Assembly (NCBI GenBank): GCA_022821985.1
Contig: JAJECP010000034.1
Span: 1 to 64,000, forward strand
Direction: 5' to 3'
Length of the DNA: 64,000 bases
Source: Acidimicrobiia bacterium
GTDB taxonomy: Bacteria > Actinomycetota > Acidimicrobiia > Acidimicrobiales > Poriferisodalaceae
Both the position numbers and the translations under genes were made by a program. Positions 1-8,596 of this stretch are shown piece by piece (the first letter of the stretch is position 1; each line of letters begins with the position of its first letter). The notes beneath the pieces are model-generated. The model made no database searches. It had not been told where the DNA came from and saw only the letters and a list, made by a program, of their open reading frames with translations.

Positions 1-213
1 CGCCCGCCCGGCCACGGCGCCAAGCCCGCCACGGCGCCGCTGGGGCTGCGCTGGAAGGTGGAGCGCACCAACTCGTGGCTGTCCAACTACGGCCAGCTCC
101 GACGAAACACCGACCGCGAACCCCGCCACCGGCTCGCCCAGGTCGCCCTCGCCGTCGCCTTGATCATCACCATCAAACTCATCGACCACCGAGACCGCTG
201 GCAACCCCGATAA
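1..213 (+). CDS. Transposase, C-terminal fragment (cut by window edge)
   Basis: The reading frame is open from base 1 to TAA at 211-213. It encodes the C-terminal end of a DDE transposase: the motif RWKVERTNSWL is followed by LRRNTDR and a hydrophobic helix ending in KLIDHRDRW, a pattern known from IS5/IS4-type transposases. The glutamate in VERTNSW would be the last acid of the DDE triad. The start lies outside the window, so it is not clear whether the element is intact. It abuts the 3' end of a decayed gene on the other strand, which suggests that the insertion or a related rearrangement truncated that locus. Confidence 0.75.
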   Translation, partial: RPPGHGAKPATAPLGLRWKVERTNSWLSNYGQLRRNTDREPRHRLAQVALAVALIITIKLIDHRDRWQPR

Positions 214-228
214 CCCACCTATCGGCGC

Positions 229-502
229 ATCCTCTTAAATTCGCCAACTCCCATAGGCCATCCACCGCGTCGCGCTCGGCGATCTCAAGCGCCCACATGA
301 AATCAAGGTCGTCCAGGAACTCAAGGCTGGTAGCAAACCACTCGATGCCGCCGGTTTGGAGTCCCATCGAGGCTCTGCATGGGCCAGCTTGGCCAGCCGC
401 ATCAAGCAGCTGGTGGCACTTACGCTCAATCTCGCGGACATCGTCGGCTTCGTCTCCGGACAGGCACAGGCGCAGAACCAGCAGAGATCGACGCTGTTCC
501 AC
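229..502 (-). pseudogene. Remnant of a T5orf172/GIY-YIG-like gene
   Basis: The minus-strand frame encodes residues closely matching the last ~75 residues of the intact protein at 7241-8209. Shared landmarks are the LRL-LS stretch, the LLDAAG-AGP motif, QTGG-EWF-TSL-FLD and a final DAV-GL. A TAA lies just upstream in frame, and no GIY-YIG core (the intact protein's GVYVF and KIG) is found before it, so the front of the gene is gone. Where the intact copy ends GGC CTA TAG, this copy reads GGC CTA TGG, so the stop has been lost and the frame runs on towards the transposase. It is a decayed paralogue in the same orientation as the intact copy. Confidence 0.65.
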
Positions 503-808
503 TTACCGGGATGGCGACCGCATCTACAAGGGCTGGTCTCGGGGACTTCCCAGTTGCCGCCGTTATCCGTTTGCTTGTTGACAATGCGAGTCGGCGTGGA
601 GCTTCCGCCGCCCTGTCGATAGCGCCCCGACCAGCAGCAACTGGTCGAGGCGCATTTTTCCATGAAGCAGCCGAGAGTAGGGTTCCCGTCGCTACGACAA
701 AGCGCACCACCAAGCAAGTAGTCGGAAACCAGCACATGGCTCCCTCCGCTCAATTGGCTCCTGTTGTCGCAGCGAACTCAACTGACTCCCGACCGGAGGC
801 AACCACTC

Positions 809-1516
809 ATGACACGAATCAAGGTTCTGATGCCTGTGCTGGCCGCGCTGCTGCTGTTGGCTGTGCCTAGCGCTGTCGGCGCTCATCCGTCGAATGCTCC
901 CGATTGCGGTGGGGACAACAAAGCAGTCCTGGGCGACCGCGCGGATTGGGCGGCAGTCGAACTCGTGGGCTGGGTGCTGAGAACCGACTGCCTGTTGGAT
1001 TCCGGCAACCGCGACCAACCCAGCCTTCCGGCGAGCACGATGGCGGCGTACGACGATCAGAGCACCATCGTCGTCGGCGGCACCGCAGCGGTTCCTGCGA
1101 GCAAACTGTCAGAGCTGAGAGTCGATAGGCGGCTGGCCGGAGGGGATCGCTTGGAGACCATGCGCGAAGTTGTCGAATGGGCAGACGAGCAGCTGGGCAG
1201 GGGCAGTTCGCCTGTTGCCGCTCCGACGGTCATCACCGAGTCAGGATCCGGTGACGCGGCTATTCCGGTGACACTCAGGGTCGGTGTCTACGCCGTCAGT
1301 TTTGAATCGCCGTGGGAATACTCGAACGTGAGGCTGACGCATGAGGACGGCGACGATTGCTTCCGCTACGTCCGGGCGGGTGAACGCGAGGTCTTCGTTG
1401 TCCACGCGAATGAGGATTGCCCCTCGGGCAAGATGACCCTCAGAGTTGACGCATCGGACTTTCGCGGCACCAAAGCGGATTGGACCGTGAACATCGAGCC
1501 TGATCTCGACGACTGA
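809..1516 (+). CDS. Secreted protein with a partial cell-wall-binding repeat 2
   Basis: The ATG at 809 is preceded by GGAGG at 795-799. The 235-residue product begins with a clear signal peptide (basic MTRIK, hydrophobic core, likely cleavage after AVGA near residue 25). Residues ~85-125 carry IVVGGTAAVP and RLAGGDRLETM, matching one unit of the CW_binding_2 repeat (PF04122), which usually occurs in tandem and anchors proteins to the wall. Here only one unit is visible. The C-terminal third has paired cysteines and looks like a small beta domain of unknown function. It is isolated between two gene remnants, with no operon partner. Confidence 0.7.
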   Translation: MTRIKVLMPVLAALLLLAVPSAVGAHPSNAPDCGGDNKAVLGDRADWAAVELVGWVLRTDCLLDSGNRDQPSLPASTMAAYDDQSTIVVGGTAAVPASKLSELRVDRRLAGGDRLETMREVVEWADEQLGRGSSPVAAPTVITESGSGDAAIPVTLRVGVYAVSFESPWEYSNVRLTHEDGDDCFRYVRAGEREVFVVHANEDCPSGKMTLRVDASDFRGTKADWTVNIEPDLDD

Positions 1517-1994
1517 CATCGGATGCCCCATTGGGGCAGGCACCAGCTGCAACCAGGTGGTGGAGATCTTCGAGTCACGCTGGGACCGTGGCTAGCCATG
1601 GTGATCCTCGTGCACAGGCGTCGTCGCTGGATCGCCCGCAGGGTTGTCGAACGCAAGCCCGCGTCCGTTCCGGGATCGCTGTCGGTCACTCCGGAACACT
1701 TGGCGACGGTCGTCGCCAGTTCACCAACGAAGCACGACTCGGGACTCCCAACAGCTTGCCGGCTGATGCGCGAGCCGACGCCTACGAACACCGCAATTCG
1801 CTAAGTCGGCGAGTTCGCCGAGTCGTGACCCGGCGCTCGCTGCGTCCAGCGGTCCGCTGCTTGAGGCTGTCCTACTGAATCAATGTCGGCTTGCGACCAA
1901 TCCCGGGAACAGTGCGCGCAGCCGGTTCGCTTGCGTCCGCCTGTGGGTCACCGACTTTCGGAGCATGCGCAGTCATTCCGTAAATCTCGCTCTC
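1517..1994. other. Intergenic stretch without a convincing gene
   Basis: Short open frames occur, for example plus-strand 1523-1804, but they have no recognisable domain, are Arg-rich in the manner of out-of-frame high-GC DNA, and lack a good ribosome site. No tRNA, array or inverted repeat was recognised. Together with the dehydrogenase remnant at 1995-2140 and the HerA leader it makes a gene-poor gap of about 920 bases, which fits decayed accessory DNA. Confidence 0.5.
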
Positions 1995-2140
1995 TCAGCC
2001 GCCGGTTGCGCCGGCGATTGTTGATTCGGGTACGCCGGCGGCTCGGGCGCCGCCGCAGATGCTCTCCCAGGTCTCGGCGGGCGGCGTGATGCCGTTGGCC
2101 ATGCGGTACTGGCGTCGTTCGATCACAACGTCGCTTCGCA
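1995..2140 (-). pseudogene. Remnant of the 3' end of an Ldh_2 dehydrogenase gene
   Basis: Read on the minus strand this encodes ERRQYRMANGI, AETWESICGG and AAGVPESTIAG, ending at its own TGA (1995-1997). It matches the C-terminus of the intact malate/L-lactate dehydrogenase at 8597-9736. Bases 2012-2121 align with 8611-8720 with about six mismatches in 110. Weaker similarity (LRSDVVI against LPGDVEH) extends a little further, then stops. The rest of the gene is absent. The last few codons differ from the intact copy, so this may be the tail of a related gene and not a very recent copy. Confidence 0.75.
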
Positions 2141-2438
2141 ACCTCACATGCCCGCCGCAGCGGCGTCAGTCCCTCGGTTCGACTCGGCAGTGGCGATTCT
2201 CGTTATGTGCCCATCCACATGGGATTCGCCATCGAGCTTCGTGATCCGCAAGCTAGGGGTCGACGGCTGCGCCATCGTGGCTCGTCCATCCTCGTGGAGC
2301 GGCTGCCCTAGAAAACTCTGACTTTGAGGCGCATAGCTACACTGCGCGCCTGCATCGGGTGCCCATCGATGTCGGCGCCAGCCGCGACGCATCTCGGTTG
2401 CCACTCGATCACACCGGTGACTACGGGGATGTGTGACC

Positions 2439-4406
2439 ATGCAGGAACCTAACGACGTTGGCGAACGTCCGATCATGGCCGAACTGATCGAGAGTGCCGC
2501 TGGCACCGATAGCGGCCCCTGGCGCTCTCGTGCTAGTCACGTCGGGGCGATCTACACAATGTCGTACAGCAGCGCGGTCGTGGCGTTGTTCGACTACGAC
2601 CGCGAACAGGCCGGAGGGTTGCCGAAGAACTCTTTCCTGATGGCCGCGAAACCCGTCGGCGATGGTTCGTTCACTCTGTTGCGAGTGCTCAGGGAGGCGC
2701 GTTTGCCCTCTGCGGCGACCAACGACCAAACCCGACAGGAGAGTATCGAGGACACGGGCAACGAGACTCCATGGTCCGCGAACATGCCAGCTTGGGTCCG
2801 AGACAAGATGTCGCTGCACGCTCTCGAGTGCTCCGTGCTGGGCACGTTCATTGAAGAGGAAGAAGGCAGTTTTCGATTTGCGGAGGACATCGCGAACTAC
2901 TACGCCGTGAATGAACTCATGGCGTGGAAACCCGATGCCGCATCACTGGAACTCATCGTCAACCATCAGCATCGAACGAACGACATCGGCTTGGGGCACA
3001 ATGCCGTGCCGGTCGGGCGTACACGATTCGCCGCTGCGGAAACCAGTGCCGCTGTAAACGTGGATTTCCGCATCGACCCGACCGACATACTGAAGCGCAG
3101 AACTGCATACTTCGGAATGTCGAGATCGGGCAAGTCCAACGGCATCAAGATCCTGGCCGAGAGCATTTACCGTTTGCGGGGCCCGAATCCGCAGCATCGG
3201 ATCGGCCAGCTGATATTTGACTTGAGCGGCGAGTACGCCCAAGACAATTTTCAGGACGGTAAGGGTCTGCACCGTGTTCACGAGGCGTTGGAATTTCCAC
3301 GTGGCGAAGAGGTGGCCACCTACGGGCTAATCCGAGTGGACTGGGACCCTGACCGAGTTGTCATGAAGCTCAACTTCTACGGGGACCCTCTACCGCGCAC
3401 ATGGACGAATCCGAGTGACACCGTCGAGGCAGAACGCGCGCTCGAGCAGCTGCTCGCTGGCAAGGTCATTGTCAAGGAGCTCATGGCCGGCACGTCATCG
3501 CTCTACACGACGGCCTTTCGTGATGTCGACCTCACCCCGGAGCCGTCCGCCGCGGGCGACTACGGCGCACAGACGCGTTACCACCGCGCCATCCTCGCCT
3601 ATAGAACTGCTCTATACGCAACAGGCCTCACGAAGCTGACATGGGAGCCGAGCATTCGAGCCCCAGGTCAAGGCTCGCTGTTTTCCAAGGAACTCATCGC
3701 TGCGCTAGGACCCGCCCAGAACGCGGGGAACAACAACCTCCACCGCTATCACCAAGCTGCGACCATTCTCGAAGCATCGAAGAATGACCAACATCGGATC
3801 ACCTGGGACCAACTGGTGTCGGTGTTCGAGGCGCTCGCGCTCTTCGTCGATGATCGCCAAAGCGGATTCGTACAATTCGAGCGGAACTACATTTCCGACC
3901 GAAAGGGCGAGGCTTGGGCAGACCCCAGATTCCGATCGGTTCTTCGCATCTTTGAGTCTCGCAACGGTCCCCGTTCGTTCCAGTCAGCCCAAGACCAGCA
4001 TGACCCCAGCACCACCAGCGACTTCGCAGAAGCCATCGTCGACGATCTCCGAGCGGGCAAACTCGTCGTGGTCGACCAATCTGCGGGCGATCCGGAATAC
4101 AACAAGGCTGCTGCAGAGCGCGTCATGTGGCAGCTATTCAATTCGCAGCAGGCGCGTTTCCGCGAAGCCGCTGCGACGCAGGACCCGACCAAGCCACCGA
4201 ACCCCGACCGCGCTACCGACGGGCATGTCATCGTGTACATCGAGGAAGCCCACAATCTGCTACCGAGGGCCAACGCGCAGGACAATCTGACGTCAGTGTG
4301 GGCTCGGTCAGCCAAGGAAGGCAGCAAGCTGAACATGGGGATGGTGCTCGCAACTCAGGCACCTAGCTCCGTGATGCCCGAGATCCTCAGCGAAACCGAC
4401 AACTAG
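2439..4406 (+). CDS. herA: HerA-type DNA helicase/translocase (DUF87), amber-truncated
   Basis: HerA is a hexameric ATP-driven DNA pump that usually works with the nuclease NurA. Here an N-terminal beta region (GAIYTMSYSS onwards) resembles the HAS barrel. Walker A is GMSRSGKS at about residues 226-233, DLSGEY follows, and Walker B is VIVYIEEAH at about 597-605. The ATG at 2439 is preferred over GTG 2433 because GGGGA lies 9 bases upstream. The frame hits TAG at 4404-4406 (codon 656), where homologues would be expected to have Trp in ETDNWVLSYL. Without it the protein would continue to 4643, 734 residues in all. The truncated product keeps both Walker motifs but loses the C-terminal segment. 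nurA and a methylase gene follow directly. Confidence 0.85.
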   Translation: MQEPNDVGERPIMAELIESAAGTDSGPWRSRASHVGAIYTMSYSSAVVALFDYDREQAGGLPKNSFLMAAKPVGDGSFTLLRVLREARLPSAATNDQTRQESIEDTGNETPWSANMPAWVRDKMSLHALECSVLGTFIEEEEGSFRFAEDIANYYAVNELMAWKPDAASLELIVNHQHRTNDIGLGHNAVPVGRTRFAAAETSAAVNVDFRIDPTDILKRRTAYFGMSRSGKSNGIKILAESIYRLRGPNPQHRIGQLIFDLSGEYAQDNFQDGKGLHRVHEALEFPRGEEVATYGLIRVDWDPDRVVMKLNFYGDPLPRTWTNPSDTVEAERALEQLLAGKVIVKELMAGTSSLYTTAFRDVDLTPEPSAAGDYGAQTRYHRAILAYRTALYATGLTKLTWEPSIRAPGQGSLFSKELIAALGPAQNAGNNNLHRYHQAATILEASKNDQHRITWDQLVSVFEALALFVDDRQSGFVQFERNYISDRKGEAWADPRFRSVLRIFESRNGPRSFQSAQDQHDPSTTSDFAEAIVDDLRAGKLVVVDQSAGDPEYNKAAAERVMWQLFNSQQARFREAAATQDPTKPPNPDRATDGHVIVYIEEAHNLLPRANAQDNLTSVWARSAKEGSKLNMGMVLATQAPSSVMPEILSETDN

Positions 4407-4643
4407 GTGCTGTCGTACCTGAACTCCGAAAGCGAGCGCCGCGTTATTGCGGGCTATATGGACTTCGGAGACTTCACGGAACAGATAGGCAAGGTCAGCG
4501 AGCAGGGCTACGTACGCATCAGGACGCTGTCGCAGGCATACACGGTGCCAGTTCAACTCAACAAATTCAGGCTCCCCGATAGGGCAGAGTCCGGGGAAGT
4601 CTCGAATGGTTCCGGCCTAGGTTCGAACGGCACCCAGGGCTGA
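4407..4643 (+). pseudogene. Detached C-terminal segment of HerA
   Basis: In frame with herA after its TAG, this 78-codon stretch begins VLSYLNSESERR and contains the well-formed C-terminal part of a HerA protein, including VRIRTLSQAYTVPVQ near its end. It closes at TGA 4641-4643, four bases before the nurA start. Coding character is intact and there are no other disruptions, so the nonsense change is recent, a sequencing error, or suppressed. A separate start at GTG 4407 is formally possible, but no ribosome site supports it. Confidence 0.7.
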
Positions 4644-4647
4644 CGGT

Positions 4648-5961
4648 ATGCCCTATCCAGATGAGCGAGCTGGACTCGCAGCTATTCGGGAAATCGTCGA
4701 TAGCTCGGAATTCGACCAGTTCCGAGCGCAACTACAACCGCCTAGCGCCGAGGCCACGCTTCCGCTCCCGCTGTTCCGGCCCTGCCCGGATGGCACGAGT
4801 CGCACGCACCTTGTTGCGATCGACGGTTCGCGGGTGTATGACCGATTTCCAGGCCGATTGCCGGACACTCACGTTGGTGCCGTGTCTCTAGGCGTCGTTG
4901 TCATCAAGCTCAGCGAACTCTCTCAACTCGAGCGTCTCCCGAACAGCGGCGCTGTCGACCCGCGACTGTTGCGCGACACGGAAATCGGCCGCACCCGCGC
5001 AGTACTACTGCCCGGCATGAACGCTCGCACTGTGGACGGTTCCGATGCGCGAGAGTGGTTTCGCGAACGGTTCAACCATGTGCTCGCCGAAATCTCTTTG
5101 GGGGGTGAGAGCTTCGCTGAGACCCTGTACGGCCTGCTGGGCCCCTATCACGCGATCCACCGATGCCCTAACCCTGACTGCAACGCGACCGATCTCGCAA
5201 CACCTCCGCCCACAACCACCGGGATGTGCGACCAGTGCGGGATAACGCTCCACACAAGTGATGTTCTCCGCATTCACGAGCAATTCGTCGAACAACAATC
5301 GTCTGAGGAGTGCCACGCCCGAGTTATGGAAACGCTTGAGATCCTGGCTCTCGCAAATAGCTTGCGGCATCTAGCCGAGACCGATTCTGGGCTCGACGCC
5401 CTGCGGAACACAGCATTCGTTATGGACGGCCAACTGGCAGCAATGGGCACCATTGCCGTCCTCGCCCGCGCTATGCGTGACGAGCTCAGGAGGATCCAGT
5501 GCCTCCTTGCCGACGCCCATCCTGGTGCCCAGATCGTCGTGTTGTCCGGCGTCAAGTCCGGACCGTTCGTGCGGCACGCCGAGGAAATTGACCGCGACCC
5601 AACGCCGAACCGGAGAATCCCCCCAAATCGCTATTGGATGCCCGACAACACCTACATCCGAGAGAACATTGTCCCTGGCCAATCGAGCGTCTCGAAGCCG
5701 TGGGGCCACGTAACCCATTTCGGACGACCTTTGGTGCTCAAGACACCAAACGGTCAACGCTTGGTGCTGAACATCGCCCAGCCTGAAGTTGATCCCCCGC
5801 TGACGGATCATCCACCTCCCCTCTCACTTGGCGATGCCATTGCGACTGCGGCGCCGCTCGGTGTCGGCACTGACCAGTTCCTCGCGTTGCGTCGGGCGCA
5901 TCGATGGGCATCGATTCCTCTCAAGGCTGGTGAGGATCTGATCCAGAGCTTGCTGAGATGA
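4648..5961 (+). CDS. nurA: NurA-domain nuclease with zinc-ribbon insertion
   Basis: NurA is an RNase H-like 5'-3' nuclease that pairs with HerA in DNA end processing. This 437-residue protein has the expected first acidic motif VAIDGSR (Asp59), a second, VMDGQ (Asp260), and VVLSGVKSG downstream. A pair of cysteine motifs, CPNPDC (173/178) and CDQC (194/197), forms a probable zinc ribbon between them, an insertion not typical of archaeal NurA. The gene starts four bases after the herA frame ends, and the methylase gene begins four bases after its TGA, so the three are almost certainly one transcript. Family assignment rests on the motifs and the HerA neighbour. Confidence 0.8.
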   Translation: MPYPDERAGLAAIREIVDSSEFDQFRAQLQPPSAEATLPLPLFRPCPDGTSRTHLVAIDGSRVYDRFPGRLPDTHVGAVSLGVVVIKLSELSQLERLPNSGAVDPRLLRDTEIGRTRAVLLPGMNARTVDGSDAREWFRERFNHVLAEISLGGESFAETLYGLLGPYHAIHRCPNPDCNATDLATPPPTTTGMCDQCGITLHTSDVLRIHEQFVEQQSSEECHARVMETLEILALANSLRHLAETDSGLDALRNTAFVMDGQLAAMGTIAVLARAMRDELRRIQCLLADAHPGAQIVVLSGVKSGPFVRHAEEIDRDPTPNRRIPPNRYWMPDNTYIRENIVPGQSSVSKPWGHVTHFGRPLVLKTPNGQRLVLNIAQPEVDPPLTDHPPPLSLGDAIATAAPLGVGTDQFLALRRAHRWASIPLKAGEDLIQSLLR

Positions 5962-5965
5962 TCAC

Positions 5966-7120
5966 ATGAGTCCCTTGGCGCTCGGCGAAGCAGAGATCTG
6001 GCGCCGTAACACCGCGGCAGGCCGCTGGTACGGGTTCGGCCGCTACTACGCCATGTTTCCCCGCGGCTTTCTCCACGACGCCGTCTCAAGCCTGACAGAC
6101 GAGGATGACGTCGTAGTCGACCCGTTCTGCGGTCGAGGCAACGCCACCTTTGTGGCGACCGTTCTACGCCGCCGTGCACTTGCCGTTGACATCAACCCGA
6201 TCGCTTGGCTGTTCGCCGCGGCCAAGCAACAACCCGCCAAGAATCTCAACCAGGTTCTGTCCCGGCTAAAGGAGATTGATCGCAGTTGTCGCCCCGCCGA
6301 TAGGCGCAGCAGCACCCGCTTTGAAACGATGGCGTGGGCGCCTTCCGTGCGTGCATTCCTGAAAGCTGCTCGCCGCGAACTGCGATGGGAAGCCTCCATC
6401 GTCGACCGGACTCTGATGGCATTCATCGCCCTGCACATGCAGGACAAGCTCGGAGCTGGACTCTCAAACGCTTTATCTCCCACCATCGCCCACTCGCCCC
6501 AATACGCCGTCAGGTGGTGGACTCGCAATGGCATGCACAATCCGCCCGACGTCGACCCCGTGGCATTGCTCGAAGACAAGATCCGTCGCCGTTACCGGTT
6601 CGGCGTCCCTGAGCAAGCAGCGAGCCGTGTCGTGCTGGGCGATGCGCAGGATGTACTGCCCAAGCGGCGCAACGCCCGCGCTCAGCTACTGATCACGTCG
6701 CCGCCGTACCGCGGAGTGACCGACTACTGGAACGACCACTGGATACGCCTATGGCTGCTTGGCCACAACTTTGGCAAGGATTGGCAACGGACATCGAAGT
6801 TCACTGCACAGTCGGGATACCGCGAACTCATCACCGCCGTTCTCCAAGAGGCCAAGAAGCACCTCCAGCCGGATGCCACGATTCTCGTGCGCAGTGACCG
6901 GCGGCGTCGTACCGCCGACCTGTGCCTAGCTGCCATCGCTGACGTCTGGCCCGAGCAGCCATTACTGCAACGACCCACCGCCGCGATACACGCTGGAATC
7001 TCCAACGGCCATGGGCGCGGCGGAAATACAGCCCGAGAAATCGATCTTCTCATCCCCGGCGCGACTGGCTCGGCTTGGGCACGCAGCCGAGGCTTTACTT
7101 CGGTCGAATTGCGGGCATAG
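5966..7120 (+). CDS. DNA methyltransferase (N4/N6 amino type)
   Basis: Motif I for S-adenosylmethionine binding is VDPFCGRGN at residues 51-59, followed by the acidic end of strand 2 in AVDIN. The catalytic motif IV is TSPPYRG, with SPPY at 245-248. SPPY is typical of N4-cytosine and some N6-adenine methylases. Motif I precedes motif IV with ~185 residues between, which may hold the target-recognition part. The protein has 384 residues. It is the third gene of the herA-nurA cluster, so it could mark self DNA for the nuclease pair. No separate restriction endonuclease gene is visible unless NurA or the T5orf172-like protein downstream plays that part. Confidence 0.85.
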   Translation: MSPLALGEAEIWRRNTAAGRWYGFGRYYAMFPRGFLHDAVSSLTDEDDVVVDPFCGRGNATFVATVLRRRALAVDINPIAWLFAAAKQQPAKNLNQVLSRLKEIDRSCRPADRRSSTRFETMAWAPSVRAFLKAARRELRWEASIVDRTLMAFIALHMQDKLGAGLSNALSPTIAHSPQYAVRWWTRNGMHNPPDVDPVALLEDKIRRRYRFGVPEQAASRVVLGDAQDVLPKRRNARAQLLITSPPYRGVTDYWNDHWIRLWLLGHNFGKDWQRTSKFTAQSGYRELITAVLQEAKKHLQPDATILVRSDRRRRTADLCLAAIADVWPEQPLLQRPTAAIHAGISNGHGRGGNTAREIDLLIPGATGSAWARSRGFTSVELRA

Positions 7121-7240
7121 CAACCCACGAGCTCTACGACTATCGCTCGAGGTCACGCCCGTCACGTCTCGTCGGGCACGTCGCTGACGACTGGGGGCTA
7201 GCAGCTGACTCACACGGTGGCCGCTAGGTGCGCTGTGCCG

Positions 7241-8209
7241 CTATAGGCCCTCGACGGCGTCGAAAACGATGATCTCAAGCGCGAGAGTCGCAGCCACAGA
7301 GTCGAGGAAGTCGAGACTCGTAGTGAACCACTCGGTTCCGCCCGTTTGACGCTGGACGGAGGCTCGACGGGGACCGGCATGGCCAGCAGCATCAAGCAGT
7401 CGGTGAAACTTGTACTCAAGTTCCCTCACGTCCGCGTCCGGGTCGCTGGACAGGTACAAGCGCAGGATGCGGCGCGGCTCAGGCGCTGCGGTCTGGTTGG
7501 CGATTTGGTCGATGCGCTGGCCGAGATTGCTCGCCGAACCGATTTTCATCAGCGTCCGATCCGGTAACCGGTCAGTGCGCTCTGAAGGAATCGTGGGGTG
7601 GCGGTGGTAGTGGGGATAGGTGAACACATAGACGCCAGCTTTGGCTAGGTGCTCGGAGTGCTCTGCCTCGGCCTGGGCCGCTTCGTCATCCTCGGCCTCC
7701 TGCGCAGCTTCGTCAGCCAGCATGTCACCGAGTCGCTGTTCGTTGTCACCGAGGTACGCCAAGGAATCGGGTGCCAGAGACTCTTCGAACCGAGTTCGAA
7801 AGGTCCGAATTCTGCGCTGCGCACGTCTCGCTGGCGCCGGAGATGTGGGCAACACACCGAAGCGAAGTGCGTCGATCAGTTGTCGCAGCTGGTACGCGCC
7901 ACCGGGTCTCTCATGTCCCAGTAGTTCTTGTAAAGCAGTAACGGCAGCGGTGTCGTCGTTGCCCAATTGGCCCAGGATGCTCAACGCCAACGCCAGGTTC
8001 TCGCCGTCCATCCGTCGAATGTGACCCTCGATGTCGGCGAGCGTCTCGGGTGTTGGGCCGCGGCCAAGCACCCGCTTTGCCCACCGGTCCCCGGCGATGC
8101 GCTGCCTCTCTGCCTCGATGGCCTCCTGGGTCCAAACCGGATCGGCATTAGCCAAGGACTCATCCGAGCTGACCGGGCCGCCTACCTCTTCCGAAATGTC
8201 AAGACTCAT
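7241..8209 (-). CDS. T5orf172/GIY-YIG-like nuclease-domain protein
   Basis: The 322-residue protein has an N-terminal helical region (1-120), an acidic Ala/Glu-rich segment (165-190), then a GIY-YIG-like C-terminal domain. That domain shows GVYVF at 192-196, MKIGSASNLGQR at 221-232, a conserved Glu in RELEYKFH, and a closing QTGGTEWF. This arrangement resembles the T5orf172 family (PF10544), proteins of phages and mobile elements with a GIY-YIG fold. It converges with the methylase gene, so it is a separate transcript but may belong to the same island. A truncated relative lies at 229-502. Nuclease activity is inferred from the fold only. Confidence 0.65.
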   Translation of the reverse strand: MSLDISEEVGGPVSSDESLANADPVWTQEAIEAERQRIAGDRWAKRVLGRGPTPETLADIEGHIRRMDGENLALALSILGQLGNDDTAAVTALQELLGHERPGGAYQLRQLIDALRFGVLPTSPAPARRAQRRIRTFRTRFEESLAPDSLAYLGDNEQRLGDMLADEAAQEAEDDEAAQAEAEHSEHLAKAGVYVFTYPHYHRHPTIPSERTDRLPDRTLMKIGSASNLGQRIDQIANQTAAPEPRRILRLYLSSDPDADVRELEYKFHRLLDAAGHAGPRRASVQRQTGGTEWFTTSLDFLDSVAATLALEIIVFDAVEGL

Positions 8210-8596
8210 TGCTGCCGTGTCTCCTCAGAGCGCAGTTCGACTAGCCCAGAAGTTAGGCACGCCGTCGGCACCTCTGCCTGACGTGCTGCATCTGAAGGGC
8301 GCACACCCGGGAGCGCTCTTCCACGTCGGCGGCCACCTACCTGGGCCTACGTCGGCCCTCGCAATCACCCGCCCATCACGGCCGCCGGCGAACACAGGCT
8401 GCAGATCTGGGCCAGCAAAAAAATGGTGCGCTGGAGGCTTCCCGGAAGCCTTGGCCCAACAGGGCGCTACATGCTTCCTCATCACAGCGAGCCAACGCAC
8501 CCGGGCCACAATTCCGGCCCAGTCCACTTAACTCACGAATTGCAACTCAGGCCGCCACTCCGATGAGCGGGAAGTGAGCGCGCATCAGATGAGGCG
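8210..8596. other. Intergenic region between T5orf172-like and ldh genes
   Basis: These 387 bases hold the leader of the T5orf172-like gene and the downstream side of the dehydrogenase gene, both on the minus strand. The only sizeable open frame (minus 8225-8527) has no recognisable domain. No hairpin with a T-run or other known element was seen. Confidence 0.4.

Noticed and set aside
1523..1804. Short plus-strand frame after the secreted protein
   Set aside because: No ribosome site or family; composition like non-coding DNA.
4404..4406. Genome-wide amber recoding
   Set aside because: TAG closes icd, tkt, fbiC, the P450 and others in normal positions, so it is an ordinary stop here.
8225..8527. 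Minus-strand 100-codon frame upstream of the T5orf172-like gene
   Set aside because: No domain, and it lies in the probable leader region.
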